A DNA stretch of 64,000 nt from Coriobacteriaceae bacterium (GTDB taxonomy: Bacteria > Actinomycetota > Coriobacteriia > Anaerosomatales > SLCP01): NCBI GenBank assembly GCA_003563465.1, contig PWVH01000128.1, forward strand, positions 1 to 64,000, read 5' to 3'. The position numbers and the translations under genes are program-made. A model generated the notes under the pieces. That model made no database searches. It was not told the origin of the DNA and was given only the letters and a program-made list of their open reading frames with translations. Position 1 is the stretch's first letter. Each line of letters opens with the position of its first letter. Below are positions 1 to 7,377 of the stretch, piece after piece.

Positions 1-517
1 CCAGGTTACGGATTCTTGTCGAGGTGATCGGGGTGCCTCCGTGTTGGACGAGCTGATGCGCGACTACCTCGAATCCATGGGCGGCACCCGCCGAGGAGAG
101 AACGGTTACATCGCCCTTTGCAAAGCGTCCAAAGCGAAAGTCTGCCCCCACATGGATTCCTACAGGATCGGTCGCTTCTAGCAGGATGTGTTTCACAAAG
201 CTCTCGGGAGACGTGGTGGCTAGAGCTGCGTCAAACGGTACTACGAGCACCTGATCCGCACCGGCTTGCAGTAGAAACTTGCACTTGTCGGCTACGGTGA
301 GCAGCTGAGGAGCCGCGCTGTCGGGTGCGATGACCTGATCGGGATCGCGATCGAAAGTGAGCGCGATACAGGGAACCTTGCGAGAAGCCGCATCCTCGGC
401 TGCAGCGGATACAAGCATCTGGTGACCAAGGTGGACGCCGTCGAACACGCCGATCGTCACGACCGCTGTGGCAAGGTCAGGGACTGTGTTCTCCCAAGTG
501 ATGACCTCGTCGCTCAT
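1..517 (-). CDS. ribF: Bifunctional riboflavin kinase/FAD synthetase, N-terminal part (cut by window start)
   Basis: Makes FMN and FAD from riboflavin and ATP. Only the N-terminal FMN adenylyltransferase half is present, about 172 codons read from the ATG at 517. It shows the nucleotidyltransferase signature GVFDGVHLGH near residues 26-35, then TFDRDP, the GADFRFG segment and TSTRIR near the left edge, all typical of RibF. The riboflavin kinase domain lies outside the window. The start overlaps the truB stop by four bases (ATGA). The truB-ribF order is the classical end of the nusA-infB operon, which supports the call. The product should be cytoplasmic. Confidence 0.93.
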   Translation of the reverse strand, partial: MSDEVITWENTVPDLATAVVTIGVFDGVHLGHQMLVSAAAEDAASRKVPCIALTFDRDPDQVIAPDSAAPQLLTVADKCKFLLQAGADQVLVVPFDAALATTSPESFVKHILLEATDPVGIHVGADFRFGRFAKGDVTVLSSAGAAHGFEVVAHQLVQHGGTPITSTRIRNL

Positions 518-1452
518 AGGCTCACTCCGCCTGGGATTACCACCTCGGGACGAAGCTTTCCCGAGTTCGTGTCGCTGCGGTACACACCCAGCATTCTCTC
601 GGTGTCGGCGATGATGACCGGCCCAGCCGGGAGCACTCCGACATCCGTTACAGAGACGTCGAGGGGTCTACCGAATGACACCAGCTCGGCATCGCCGGCC
701 GAAACACTGATCACGGGGAGATTCAGAGCAGCGACGGAATCTGCGAAGAGCGTGGAAATACTGCCGGTTGCACTCACTATCTCGTCCAACGGATGTGCCG
801 TGTCGACATGAAGCGATCCACTCGTGAGGCGTCGAAGCGCTCCGAGATATGCGGCAGTATCGAGGGACCGGCCGAGATCACGGGCGATAGCGCGGATGTA
901 AGTGCCCTTTGAGACCGTGAGCTCAAGGTCCCAGCAGATAGGCGGTCCGGAATCGACATCCACCAGACGAGCGTCGAGAATCTCGATCGAACGAGGCGCA
1001 AGATCGAGCGGACGGCCCGAGCGCGCCTCGCGGTGCGCGATCCGGCCCTCGCGTTTCACAGCCGAGTAAGCGGGTGGCAGTTGCTGGTGGGTGCCGATGA
1101 GACCATCGACGACAGATTGTGCACGTTCAGCCTGGGTCAGATCCGGAGGAACCGGCAAGTCCCTCACGGGATCACCGGTTGCATCATCGGTGTCGGTTTC
1201 GAGGCCGAACGAGATACGGGCGCGATAAGACTTATCGGCGGCAGAGAGGTACGGTGCGAGCCGTGTGGCAGGGCCGACGAGCACAACCAGGAGACCTGTC
1301 GCAAGAGGGTCGAGAGTGCCAGCATGTCCTATGCGCCGCTCTCGGGTGGAGCTACGGATGGAATCCACAACGTCGTGACTCGTCATCCCCGCGGGCTTGT
1401 CCACAGCAAGGATTCCACAGAGTCCCGTAGAAGCTCTACCTCTGCGCATCAC
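514..1452 (-). CDS. truB: tRNA pseudouridine(55) synthase TruB
   Basis: Isomerises U55 in the T-loop of tRNAs to pseudouridine. The 312-residue product has the conserved GILAVDKPAGMTSHDVV opening (residues 13-29) and the catalytic motif GTLDPLATG, with the nucleophilic aspartate at residue 48. The KGTYIRAIARDLG segment is also typical of TruB. A C-terminal PUA-like part follows, and the length is normal. Its start overlaps the nrnA stop by four bases and its stop overlaps the ribF start, so translation is probably coupled across this end of the operon. Confidence 0.96.
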   Translation of the reverse strand: MMRRGRASTGLCGILAVDKPAGMTSHDVVDSIRSSTRERRIGHAGTLDPLATGLLVVLVGPATRLAPYLSAADKSYRARISFGLETDTDDATGDPVRDLPVPPDLTQAERAQSVVDGLIGTHQQLPPAYSAVKREGRIAHREARSGRPLDLAPRSIEILDARLVDVDSGPPICWDLELTVSKGTYIRAIARDLGRSLDTAAYLGALRRLTSGSLHVDTAHPLDEIVSATGSISTLFADSVAALNLPVISVSAGDAELVSFGRPLDVSVTDVGVLPAGPVIIADTERMLGVYRSDTNSGKLRPEVVIPGGVSL

Positions 1453-2441
1453 GAGCTTTCATCTCCGGGCAAAAGCGGCAGGATTTCGCCGAGGAGTGCT
1501 TGACGGTCACCCGGGTAGGTGAAGCCGGCAGCCGCCCGATGTCCTCCCCCTCCCCAACGGCGAGCGATTGCTCCGACGTCGAAGCCGGTCTTTGCACGAA
1601 GATTCACTCGTACGTGGTCGTGGTCTACGCGAAGGAGCATCGCGACATCTATTCCAGCGATGCTGCGCACTGCGTCAACGAGGTGCTCGGTCTCCTCGGC
1701 CTTGGCACCCGTTTCGGCGTAGTCGTCGGCCTCCACCCAGGCATGGGCGACCCGCGAGCGGTTGGCGAGTTCTATGCGCTGCAGGACTCGAGCCTCCAAG
1801 GCCATGGCAGCCGAAGTGCGGTTCTCATACACCATACGGTGAGCCTCGGCCGGGTCCGCACCGGCCTCTAGCATCTCAGCAGCTTGATGCAGCGCATCGG
1901 GCGTGGTGTTGCTGTAGGCGAATCTGCCGGTATCCGCGATCAATGCGACCCAACAGCAGAAAGCGACTTCCGGTGACGGATCGATTTCCAGGCGCTCGAG
2001 AAGCCTCCATATCATCAGCCCGGTAGCTGCCACAGCGGGGTCGGTGACATTGACATCTCCGAAGCCGGTGTTGTCGGGATGATGATCGATGACGATCAGC
2101 AAGCGGCTGTTCGAGGCAAGCGACTCTGCGTCTCCTAGACGGTCGAGATTGGGTGTGTCGAGGGCGACGAAGACGTCCGGAGTCTCGAGATCGCCAGCTG
2201 GCACGAAGAGTCCGAAGCCCGGCATGAAGCTGTATGTCGAGGGAGGACCGTCAGGGTCGGCCAAGGTGGGAAGAGAGGGAACTCCCATCTCGTGGAGCGC
2301 GAGGGTAAGCGCGAGCACCGAAGCGATAGCATCACCGTCGGGCTTGACATGCGCGCATACGACCACGGAAGCGGCCTTGCGCAGCTCCACGGCTACCCGA
2401 TGGTAGCCGGCACTGGCCACGTCACCCAGTCCTCTCGTCAT
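1449..2441 (-). CDS. nrnA: DHH-family phosphoesterase, NrnA-like oligoribonuclease/pAp phosphatase
   Basis: Predicted to degrade short oligonucleotides and to dephosphorylate pAp using two metal ions. The 330-residue protein has the DHH-family motifs in order: HVKPDGDA at 31-38, VALDTPN near 93-99 and the DHH triad at 119-121. The DHHA1 glycine motif GGGGHRAAAG lies near residue 297. Its place between rbfA and truB is common in Actinobacteria and Firmicutes. The start overlaps the end of rbfA by 20 bases, so a slightly later start is possible. NrnA is favoured over RecJ because the protein is short and lacks an OB domain. Confidence 0.9.
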   Translation of the reverse strand: MTRGLGDVASAGYHRVAVELRKAASVVVCAHVKPDGDAIASVLALTLALHEMGVPSLPTLADPDGPPSTYSFMPGFGLFVPAGDLETPDVFVALDTPNLDRLGDAESLASNSRLLIVIDHHPDNTGFGDVNVTDPAVAATGLMIWRLLERLEIDPSPEVAFCCWVALIADTGRFAYSNTTPDALHQAAEMLEAGADPAEAHRMVYENRTSAAMALEARVLQRIELANRSRVAHAWVEADDYAETGAKAEETEHLVDAVRSIAGIDVAMLLRVDHDHVRVNLRAKTGFDVGAIARRWGGGGHRAAAGFTYPGDRQALLGEILPLLPGDESS

Positions 2442-2823
2442 CGGGTCGAGGGCTGCGGCGGGTCCGGTCCTGGCGCATAGTGGGCGGCAGATCCTTGAGC
2501 GCTTCCGATATCCTCATGCCTTCGTCGACTGATGTGTCCACGAAGAAGTGGAGTTCGGGAGTCAAGCGTAAGTTGACCCGCTGGCCGAGGAGAGAACGTA
2601 TACGGCCTTTGGCGGATTCGAGGCCATCGAGCATCTCCGCATACCTGTGCTCGTCGCCGAAAGTGATGACGAAGACGTTGGCCACCGCCAGATCGGAGCT
2701 GACTTCGGCAGAGGTGACCGTGACGAGCTCGAGTCGCGGATCGGAGATCTCCTCGGCCAGAATCGCAGCGATTGCTTCCCTGACCGTCTCGTTGATCTTT
2801 CGGGTCCTCGGGGTCTGTTTCAT
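2422..2823 (-). CDS. rbfA: 30S ribosome-binding factor RbfA
   Basis: Small KH-fold factor that helps 16S rRNA 5'-end maturation and cold adaptation by binding the immature 30S subunit. The 133-residue product starts with MKQTPRTRKINETVREAIA and carries the RbfA core (IRSLLGQRVNLRLTPELHF and DTSVDEGMRI). A short charged tail rich in Arg, Asp and Glu follows. It starts 12 bases after the infB stop and overlaps nrnA, inside the rimP-nusA-infB operon. Length is normal for the family. Confidence 0.95.
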   Translation of the reverse strand: MKQTPRTRKINETVREAIAAILAEEISDPRLELVTVTSAEVSSDLAVANVFVITFGDEHRYAEMLDGLESAKGRIRSLLGQRVNLRLTPELHFFVDTSVDEGMRISEALKDLPPTMRQDRTRRSPRPDDERTG

Positions 2824-2835
2824 GGCAGGGCTACC

Positions 2836-5268
2836 TTAGGTTTCGCGAGCGACCTCGACGACCTTGTAGGTCTCGATGATGTCGCCCTCCTTGATGTCTT
2901 GGAACCCGCTGATAGTGAGCCCGCATTCAAAGCCGGAGCGGACCGACTTCACATCGTCTTTGAAGCGTCTGAGGGAACCGAGCTTGCCCTCGTATGTCAC
3001 GGTCCCGTCTCTTACCAGGCGAATCAGGTCATCGTGGGAGACCTCGCCTTCCAGTACGTAACAGCCGGCGATCACCCCGACCTTTGGCGCACGAAACAGG
3101 TCGCGCACCTCGATACGTGCGGTCTCCTCTTCGTGGAACTCCGGTGCGAGCATTCCCACACGAGCTGCATTGATGTCTTCGAGGGCCTGGTATATGACAC
3201 GGTAAAGACGGATGTCCACGCTCTCGTTCTCAGCGAGTGCCTTGGCCTTGGGCTCAGGACGGACATTGAAGCCTATGATGATGGCGTCGGAGGCATCTGC
3301 GAGCATGACATCGGTCTCTGTGATCGCCCCTACCGCGGAGTGGATGATGTTGATGCGCACCTCGGTCTGGTCCATCTTCTGCAAAGCATCCTTGAGTGCT
3401 TCGATAGAACCTTGCACATCAGCCTTGACCACGAGGTTCAGATCCTTAAGCTCGCCCTCTTGGATGCGAGAGAAGAGGTCTTCGAGCGACACATGAACCT
3501 TCTTCTCCTGCGCGAGCAGGCGCTGTCTCAAGGAGCGCTCCTCTGCCAGAGTTCTGGCGTCGCGATCGTCGGCGAACACCCGGAACTCATCACCTGCGGA
3601 AGGAACACTGCCGAGACCGAGCACTTCGACCGGGTCGGCCGGTCCGGCCGAATCGACGATCTCGCCGAGAGGGTTCACCAGCGCTCTCACACGTCCATGG
3701 GTCGTACCAGCCACAAGGGCGTCGCCGACACGCAGAGTGCCGCGCTGAACCAGAACCGTCGCGACGGGGCCTCGGCCACGATCCAACTTGGCCTCGATGA
3801 CGATTCCCGAGGCAGACGCACTCGGGTTAGCCTTCAGCTCCAAGACATCGGCCTGCAGAAGAAGCATCTCGAGAAGCTCGTCGATGTTTTGGCGCTGCTT
3901 CGCGGAGACGTTGACGAAGATGTCTGAGCCGCCCCATTCCTCTGGGACTATCTCATGTTCTGTAAGCTCCTGGCGCACGCGGTCAGGGTTAGCCCCTTCT
4001 TTGTCGATCTTGTTGACGGCGACGACTATCGGGACTCCGGCAGCCTTCGCGTGGTGAATGGCCTCGACGGTCTGAGGCATCACCCCGTCATCAGCGGCGA
4101 CGACAAGAACGGCGACGTCGGTGACCTTAGCGCCGCGAGCTCGCATCGCGGTGAAAGCCTCGTGCCCGGGCGTATCGATGAAGGTCACCTGCTTATCGTC
4201 GTGGAACACGACGCTGGCGCCTATGTGTTGAGTGATGCCTCCGGCTTCGGTCTCGGCGACACCCGTCTCACGAATGGCGTCCAACAGCGATGTCTTACCG
4301 TGGTCTACGTGCCCCATGACCGTGACGACAGGCGGACGCGGGACGAGGTCTTCGGGCACGTCCTCGAATACGAAACCGGCCTCTTCCTCAGGGCTTACGA
4401 CTTCTACCTGGCGTTCCAAGTCATCGGCGATGAGTTCGACGACATCGCTCATCATCGGTTGGTTCACGGTGAGCGGTGTCCCAAGCAGCATGAGGCGCTT
4501 GATGATCTCGGTTGACGGCACACCCAAAGCGTCAGCGAACTCACCGACGGTGACACCTTCTGTGACGGTGACGGTCTCGGCATCAGCGGCAGGGGCTTCG
4601 ACAGCCTGCTCCGCCACTCGAGCCGGGGGCATCTCTTCGGCCTTGGGGGCGCGCTTGTCCTTTCGCTTCTTGCGCTTGCCTTGCTCGGCTTGGGCAGCGG
4701 CAACCACCTGTTTTGCTTCTTCGATGACCTTGCTGCGGGAGACTTCCTCGGCTTGACGCGCCATCTGCCTGTAGCGCTCCTCTTCGGCTTTGCCAAGAGA
4801 GGTGGTCTCCTCGGCTTCACGCTTGGCACGCTCGGCGGCCTCGGCGGCGTGACGCTCCTCCTCGGCTTCACGCTTGGCACGCTCGGCGGCCTCGGCGGCG
4901 TGACGCTCCTCCTCGGCCTTGCGCTCTTCCTCTGCCGCCTTGGCCTTGCGGCGCTCCTCCTTGGCGCGCTTGGCACGCTCTTCAGCCTCCGCTTTGCGGC
5001 GCGCCTCCTCCTCGGCCTTGCGCTCTTCCTCTTCCGCCTTGCGCTTGGCTTCCTCGGCGGCTTCCTTCTCTTTGAGTTCGGCTTCAAGTGCCGCCTGACG
5101 CTCGGCGATCTCGGGTCCGAGGTCCTTGCGGATCTTGTCGACATAAGCCTCGACGAGGGTCGATGCGTGATTCTTGGCAGGTATCTTCATCTCATGGAGC
5201 TTTGCCAGCAGCTCCTTCGACGTCATCCCGAACTCTTTGGCGAGTTCGTGGACTCTCATGCTGGGCAT
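2836..5268 (-). CDS. infB: Translation initiation factor IF-2
   Basis: GTPase that places initiator tRNA on the 30S subunit and promotes subunit joining. With the ATG at 5268, preceded by AAGGACGG and four bases after the ylxR stop, the protein has 810 residues. An N-terminal IF2_N helix comes first (MRVHELAKEFGMTSKELL). Residues about 55-195 form a charged Ala/Glu/Lys/Arg coiled coil, and a second IF2_N segment lies near 235-290. The G domain shows GHVDHGKT at 319-326, DTPGHE and NKID, followed by beta-barrel domains. The open frame extends upstream to 5541 through ylxR, but that part does not look like IF-2. An ATG at 5259 is an alternative start. A perfect 51-bp tandem duplication lies in the coiled coil. 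Confidence 0.96.
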   Translation of the reverse strand: MPSMRVHELAKEFGMTSKELLAKLHEMKIPAKNHASTLVEAYVDKIRKDLGPEIAERQAALEAELKEKEAAEEAKRKAEEEERKAEEEARRKAEAEERAKRAKEERRKAKAAEEERKAEEERHAAEAAERAKREAEEERHAAEAAERAKREAEETTSLGKAEEERYRQMARQAEEVSRSKVIEEAKQVVAAAQAEQGKRKKRKDKRAPKAEEMPPARVAEQAVEAPAADAETVTVTEGVTVGEFADALGVPSTEIIKRLMLLGTPLTVNQPMMSDVVELIADDLERQVEVVSPEEEAGFVFEDVPEDLVPRPPVVTVMGHVDHGKTSLLDAIRETGVAETEAGGITQHIGASVVFHDDKQVTFIDTPGHEAFTAMRARGAKVTDVAVLVVAADDGVMPQTVEAIHHAKAAGVPIVVAVNKIDKEGANPDRVRQELTEHEIVPEEWGGSDIFVNVSAKQRQNIDELLEMLLLQADVLELKANPSASASGIVIEAKLDRGRGPVATVLVQRGTLRVGDALVAGTTHGRVRALVNPLGEIVDSAGPADPVEVLGLGSVPSAGDEFRVFADDRDARTLAEERSLRQRLLAQEKKVHVSLEDLFSRIQEGELKDLNLVVKADVQGSIEALKDALQKMDQTEVRINIIHSAVGAITETDVMLADASDAIIIGFNVRPEPKAKALAENESVDIRLYRVIYQALEDINAARVGMLAPEFHEEETARIEVRDLFRAPKVGVIAGCYVLEGEVSHDDLIRLVRDGTVTYEGKLGSLRRFKDDVKSVRSGFECGLTISGFQDIKEGDIIETYKVVEVARET
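4810..4911 (-). repeat. Perfect 51-bp tandem duplication inside infB
   Basis: Bases 4810-4860 and 4861-4911 are identical over all 51 positions. They encode two copies of a 17-residue helical unit, IF-2 residues 120-136 and 137-153 (EERHAAEAAERAKREAE). The absence of even synonymous differences suggests a recent slippage or recombination event. The reading frame is kept, so the coiled coil is simply longer. Confidence 0.95.
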
Positions 5269-5272
5269 CGTC

Positions 5273-5575
5273 TCACCGTCCTTGCCGCGAAGCGGCCTGC
5301 TTCGAAAGCAGGGCTTCGATGTCACGTCTGAGTCGGTCAAGATCGTCGTCTTGAAGTCGAACACGGAGTGCGGAATCGAACCGGCGTCTTGCGGCAGCCT
5401 CGTCGTAACATTCGATGCCGGCGCACACGTAAGCCCCCCGGCCGTTGGCCTTAGCGGTCGGATCCACCTCGATGTGACCGTCGGGCGTTCGGACGATACG
5501 CACGAAGGAACGCTTGTCTCCCGCGCGACCGCATCCGACACACGTACGCGTCGGTGTCTTTCGCGTCCGCGTCAC
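5273..5575 (-). CDS. ylxR: YlxR/RnpM family RNA-binding protein
   Basis: Small nucleic-acid-binding protein found in most nusA-infB operons. The 100-residue product has the family signature PTRTCVGCGR near residues 8-17, then FVRIVRTPDG and GRGAYVC. The GTG start at 5575 overlaps the nusA stop (GTGA), matching the coupling style of the whole operon. YlxR homologues are reported to bind RNA and in some species to modulate RNase P; nothing here distinguishes those roles. A longer open frame upstream runs through nusA and is not credible. Confidence 0.9.
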   Translation of the reverse strand: MTRTRKTPTRTCVGCGRAGDKRSFVRIVRTPDGHIEVDPTAKANGRGAYVCAGIECYDEAAARRRFDSALRVRLQDDDLDRLRRDIEALLSKQAASRQGR

Positions 5576-6717
5576 GTCTCGTCGGCCTCCTTCGCATGAA
5601 TGCCGCAGTAGACGGTACCAGGGCGTGCCTTGTTGCGGCAGCGTAGGCCAGAGCTGGTCACGGCAACGCATCTTCCGTCGAACTCCTCTTCGGGACCTCC
5701 CGGTTCCCCAGTGCCCATGCGGGCAGCGAGACCGGCTTCTGCAGCTTGTAACTGGCTCTTGATATCGATCCGCCACCCGGTCAATTTGGCGGCCAATCGT
5801 GCGTTCTGGCCTTCTTTGCCGATTGCAAGCGAGAGCTGATCGTCGGGAACTATCACGGTCGCGATGTGATTGCCCTCGTCGATCAACACCGAGGACACCT
5901 TAGCCGGTGAGATGGCGTTGGCGACGTAGTCTGCAGGCTCTTCGGCCCACGGTATGACGTCTATCCTCTCTCCGCGAAGCTCGCTGACGATCATGCGAAC
6001 CCGACTGCCCTTGGGGCCTACGCAGGCTCCGACGGGATCCAAGCTTGGCTCACGGCTCGCAACCGCCACCTTGGAACGCATGCCTGGTTCGCGGGCGACG
6101 CTCCTTATCTCGACGATGCCGTCGTAGATCTCGGGAACTTCAAGCTCGAAGAGCCGGCGGATGAGTCCGGGATGGGTGCGCGAGACTACGATGGAGGGTT
6201 CGCTCGAGGTCTTGCGCACTTCGATGATGTAGGCCTTGATCCGCTGGTTGTGATCGTAACGCTCGTTGTGAGGCTGTTCGGTGGGTGGCAGAAGCGCTTC
6301 GACCCCTTCGCGTAACTTGATGAGCGTGTAGCGGCTGTCCGATTGCTGGACCGTACCTGTAACGCTCTCGCCGACACGGTCGGAGTACTCCTCGAAGATC
6401 TTCTCGCGCTCGGCTTCGCGGATCGAAGACATGATGACGTTCTTCGCAGCCTGGGCGGCGATGCGGGACACGTCGGCAGGGGTGATATCCTTCTCCTCGA
6501 ACTCGGGCTCCTCTTCCGTGCCACCGACTGGGATGAGCTCGTAGACATAGATCCTTCCGCTCTCTCGGTCGATGGAGACACGCGTTTCGTTCTCGAGGTC
6601 GAGGATACGCCGATAGGTTGCCCCAAGCTGCAGTTCGAGGCGATCCAAGATCTCGAGCTCGTCGATGCCCTTCTCTCGCGCAAGCTGGCGCAGCGCTTCC
6701 ATGAGTTCAGAGCTCAT
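5572..6717 (-). CDS. nusA: Transcription termination/antitermination factor NusA with C-terminal zinc-knuckle-like tail
   Basis: RNA polymerase-associated factor acting in pausing, termination and antitermination. The 381-residue protein has the N-terminal polymerase-binding domain, an S1 domain (GESVTGTVQQSD) and two KH domains (VGACVGPKGSRVRMI and LSIGKEGQNARLAA). The tail is unusual. After a Gly/Glu linker, Cys350, Cys360, Cys371 and His374 form a CX9CX10CX2H pattern like the small DUF5763-type zinc motif. Start and stop overlap rimP and ylxR by four bases each. The core assignment is secure; the tail's function is unknown. Confidence 0.96.
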   Translation of the reverse strand: MSSELMEALRQLAREKGIDELEILDRLELQLGATYRRILDLENETRVSIDRESGRIYVYELIPVGGTEEEPEFEEKDITPADVSRIAAQAAKNVIMSSIREAEREKIFEEYSDRVGESVTGTVQQSDSRYTLIKLREGVEALLPPTEQPHNERYDHNQRIKAYIIEVRKTSSEPSIVVSRTHPGLIRRLFELEVPEIYDGIVEIRSVAREPGMRSKVAVASREPSLDPVGACVGPKGSRVRMIVSELRGERIDVIPWAEEPADYVANAISPAKVSSVLIDEGNHIATVIVPDDQLSLAIGKEGQNARLAAKLTGWRIDIKSQLQAAEAGLAARMGTGEPGGPEEEFDGRCVAVTSSGLRCRNKARPGTVYCGIHAKEADET

Positions 6718-7202
6718 CGCTGGTCGTCGCCCCTTTCCTGTCCGAAATCCACTTCGCCGCGCAGACGTGCTTTGATCACGTCGCCGAAGGGGATGTGTAC
6801 GAGCCGTCCCTCTACATCGAGGACGACCTTGTCGTCATTGATTCCATCAATGCGCCCGCTGAACTTCGTACGTCCATCTATCGGCTGTGTCTTGAGGGCA
6901 GCCACAGATCCGGTGAAGCGCTCGAAATCGTCAATGGTGCAGAGCGGGCGGTCAACACCGGGAGAAGAGACTTCGAGGGTGTAGGGCCCGGCGATTGGTT
7001 CTTCGGCATCGAGCAGAGCCGAGATCCAAGCGTTCGCCTCACAGACGGCATCAAGGTCGATACCGCCTCGACGATCGAGGAAGACTCGGACGATCGGCCG
7101 GGCCTGACTGCCCGCGACTTCGACAGCGACCAACTCGAACCCGTGGCGCTCGGCCTCGGGATCGAGAAGTGCACGGAGACGTTCTGCCAGGTCTCCTCTC
7201 AC
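6714..7202 (-). CDS. rimP: Ribosome maturation factor RimP
   Basis: Assists 30S subunit maturation. The 162-residue product carries the family features: the GFELVAVEV strand, IVRVFLDRRGGIDLDAV, YTLEVSSPGVDRPL and a C-terminal SH3-like part. The start is GTG at 7202 and is preceded by AAGGAG ten bases upstream. It is the first gene of the rimP-nusA-ylxR-infB operon. The leader has a good promoter and a terminator-like hairpin, both annotated separately, and the nusA start overlaps its stop. Confidence 0.93.
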   Translation of the reverse strand: MRGDLAERLRALLDPEAERHGFELVAVEVAGSQARPIVRVFLDRRGGIDLDAVCEANAWISALLDAEEPIAGPYTLEVSSPGVDRPLCTIDDFERFTGSVAALKTQPIDGRTKFSGRIDGINDDKVVLDVEGRLVHIPFGDVIKARLRGEVDFGQERGDDQR

Positions 7203-7225
7203 GCCGTTCTATCTCCTTCCAGACG

Positions 7226-7251
7226 AAAAGAAGCGGGGGTCACCCACTTCT
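7226..7251 (-). terminator. Terminator-like hairpin in the rimP-nusA leader
   Basis: In the transcript sense, AGAAGUGGG pairs with CCCGCUUCU (one G-U pair) around a five-base loop and is followed directly by UUUUC. This nine-pair stem lies between the promoter and the rimP start, about 20-45 bases into the leader. It looks like an intrinsic terminator or attenuator, although the U-run is short. Confidence 0.55.
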
Positions 7252-7277
7252 CGCAGGACATGCTATAGACCGGCTAG

Positions 7278-7305
7278 ATTCTAACACACGCCACCGGGCG
7301 GTCAA
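7278..7305 (-). promoter_or_regulatory. Sigma-70-type promoter for the rimP-nusA-infB operon
   Basis: On the minus strand a TTGACC -35 box (7305-7300) and a TAGAAT -10 box (7283-7278) are separated by 16 bases. Transcription would start near 7270, giving a leader of roughly 68 bases before the rimP GTG. It sits in the 175-base gap after proS. Confidence 0.72.
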
Positions 7306-7377
7306 ACGAACGCGGTGCTGCTCACGGCAGTGTTCTGTCGCAGGCAGAGATAGAAGGTCGCAAGCAGGCTTCGGGGC

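Noticed and set aside
2647..3927. A 426-codon open frame on the plus strand across infB
   Set aside because: It is antisense to a certain IF-2 gene, has no recognisable domain or ribosome-binding site, and arises from the GC-rich codon pattern.
4810..4911. Tandem repeat considered as part of a CRISPR or satellite array
   Set aside because: Only two copies, no spacers, in frame within infB, and it encodes a helical protein repeat.
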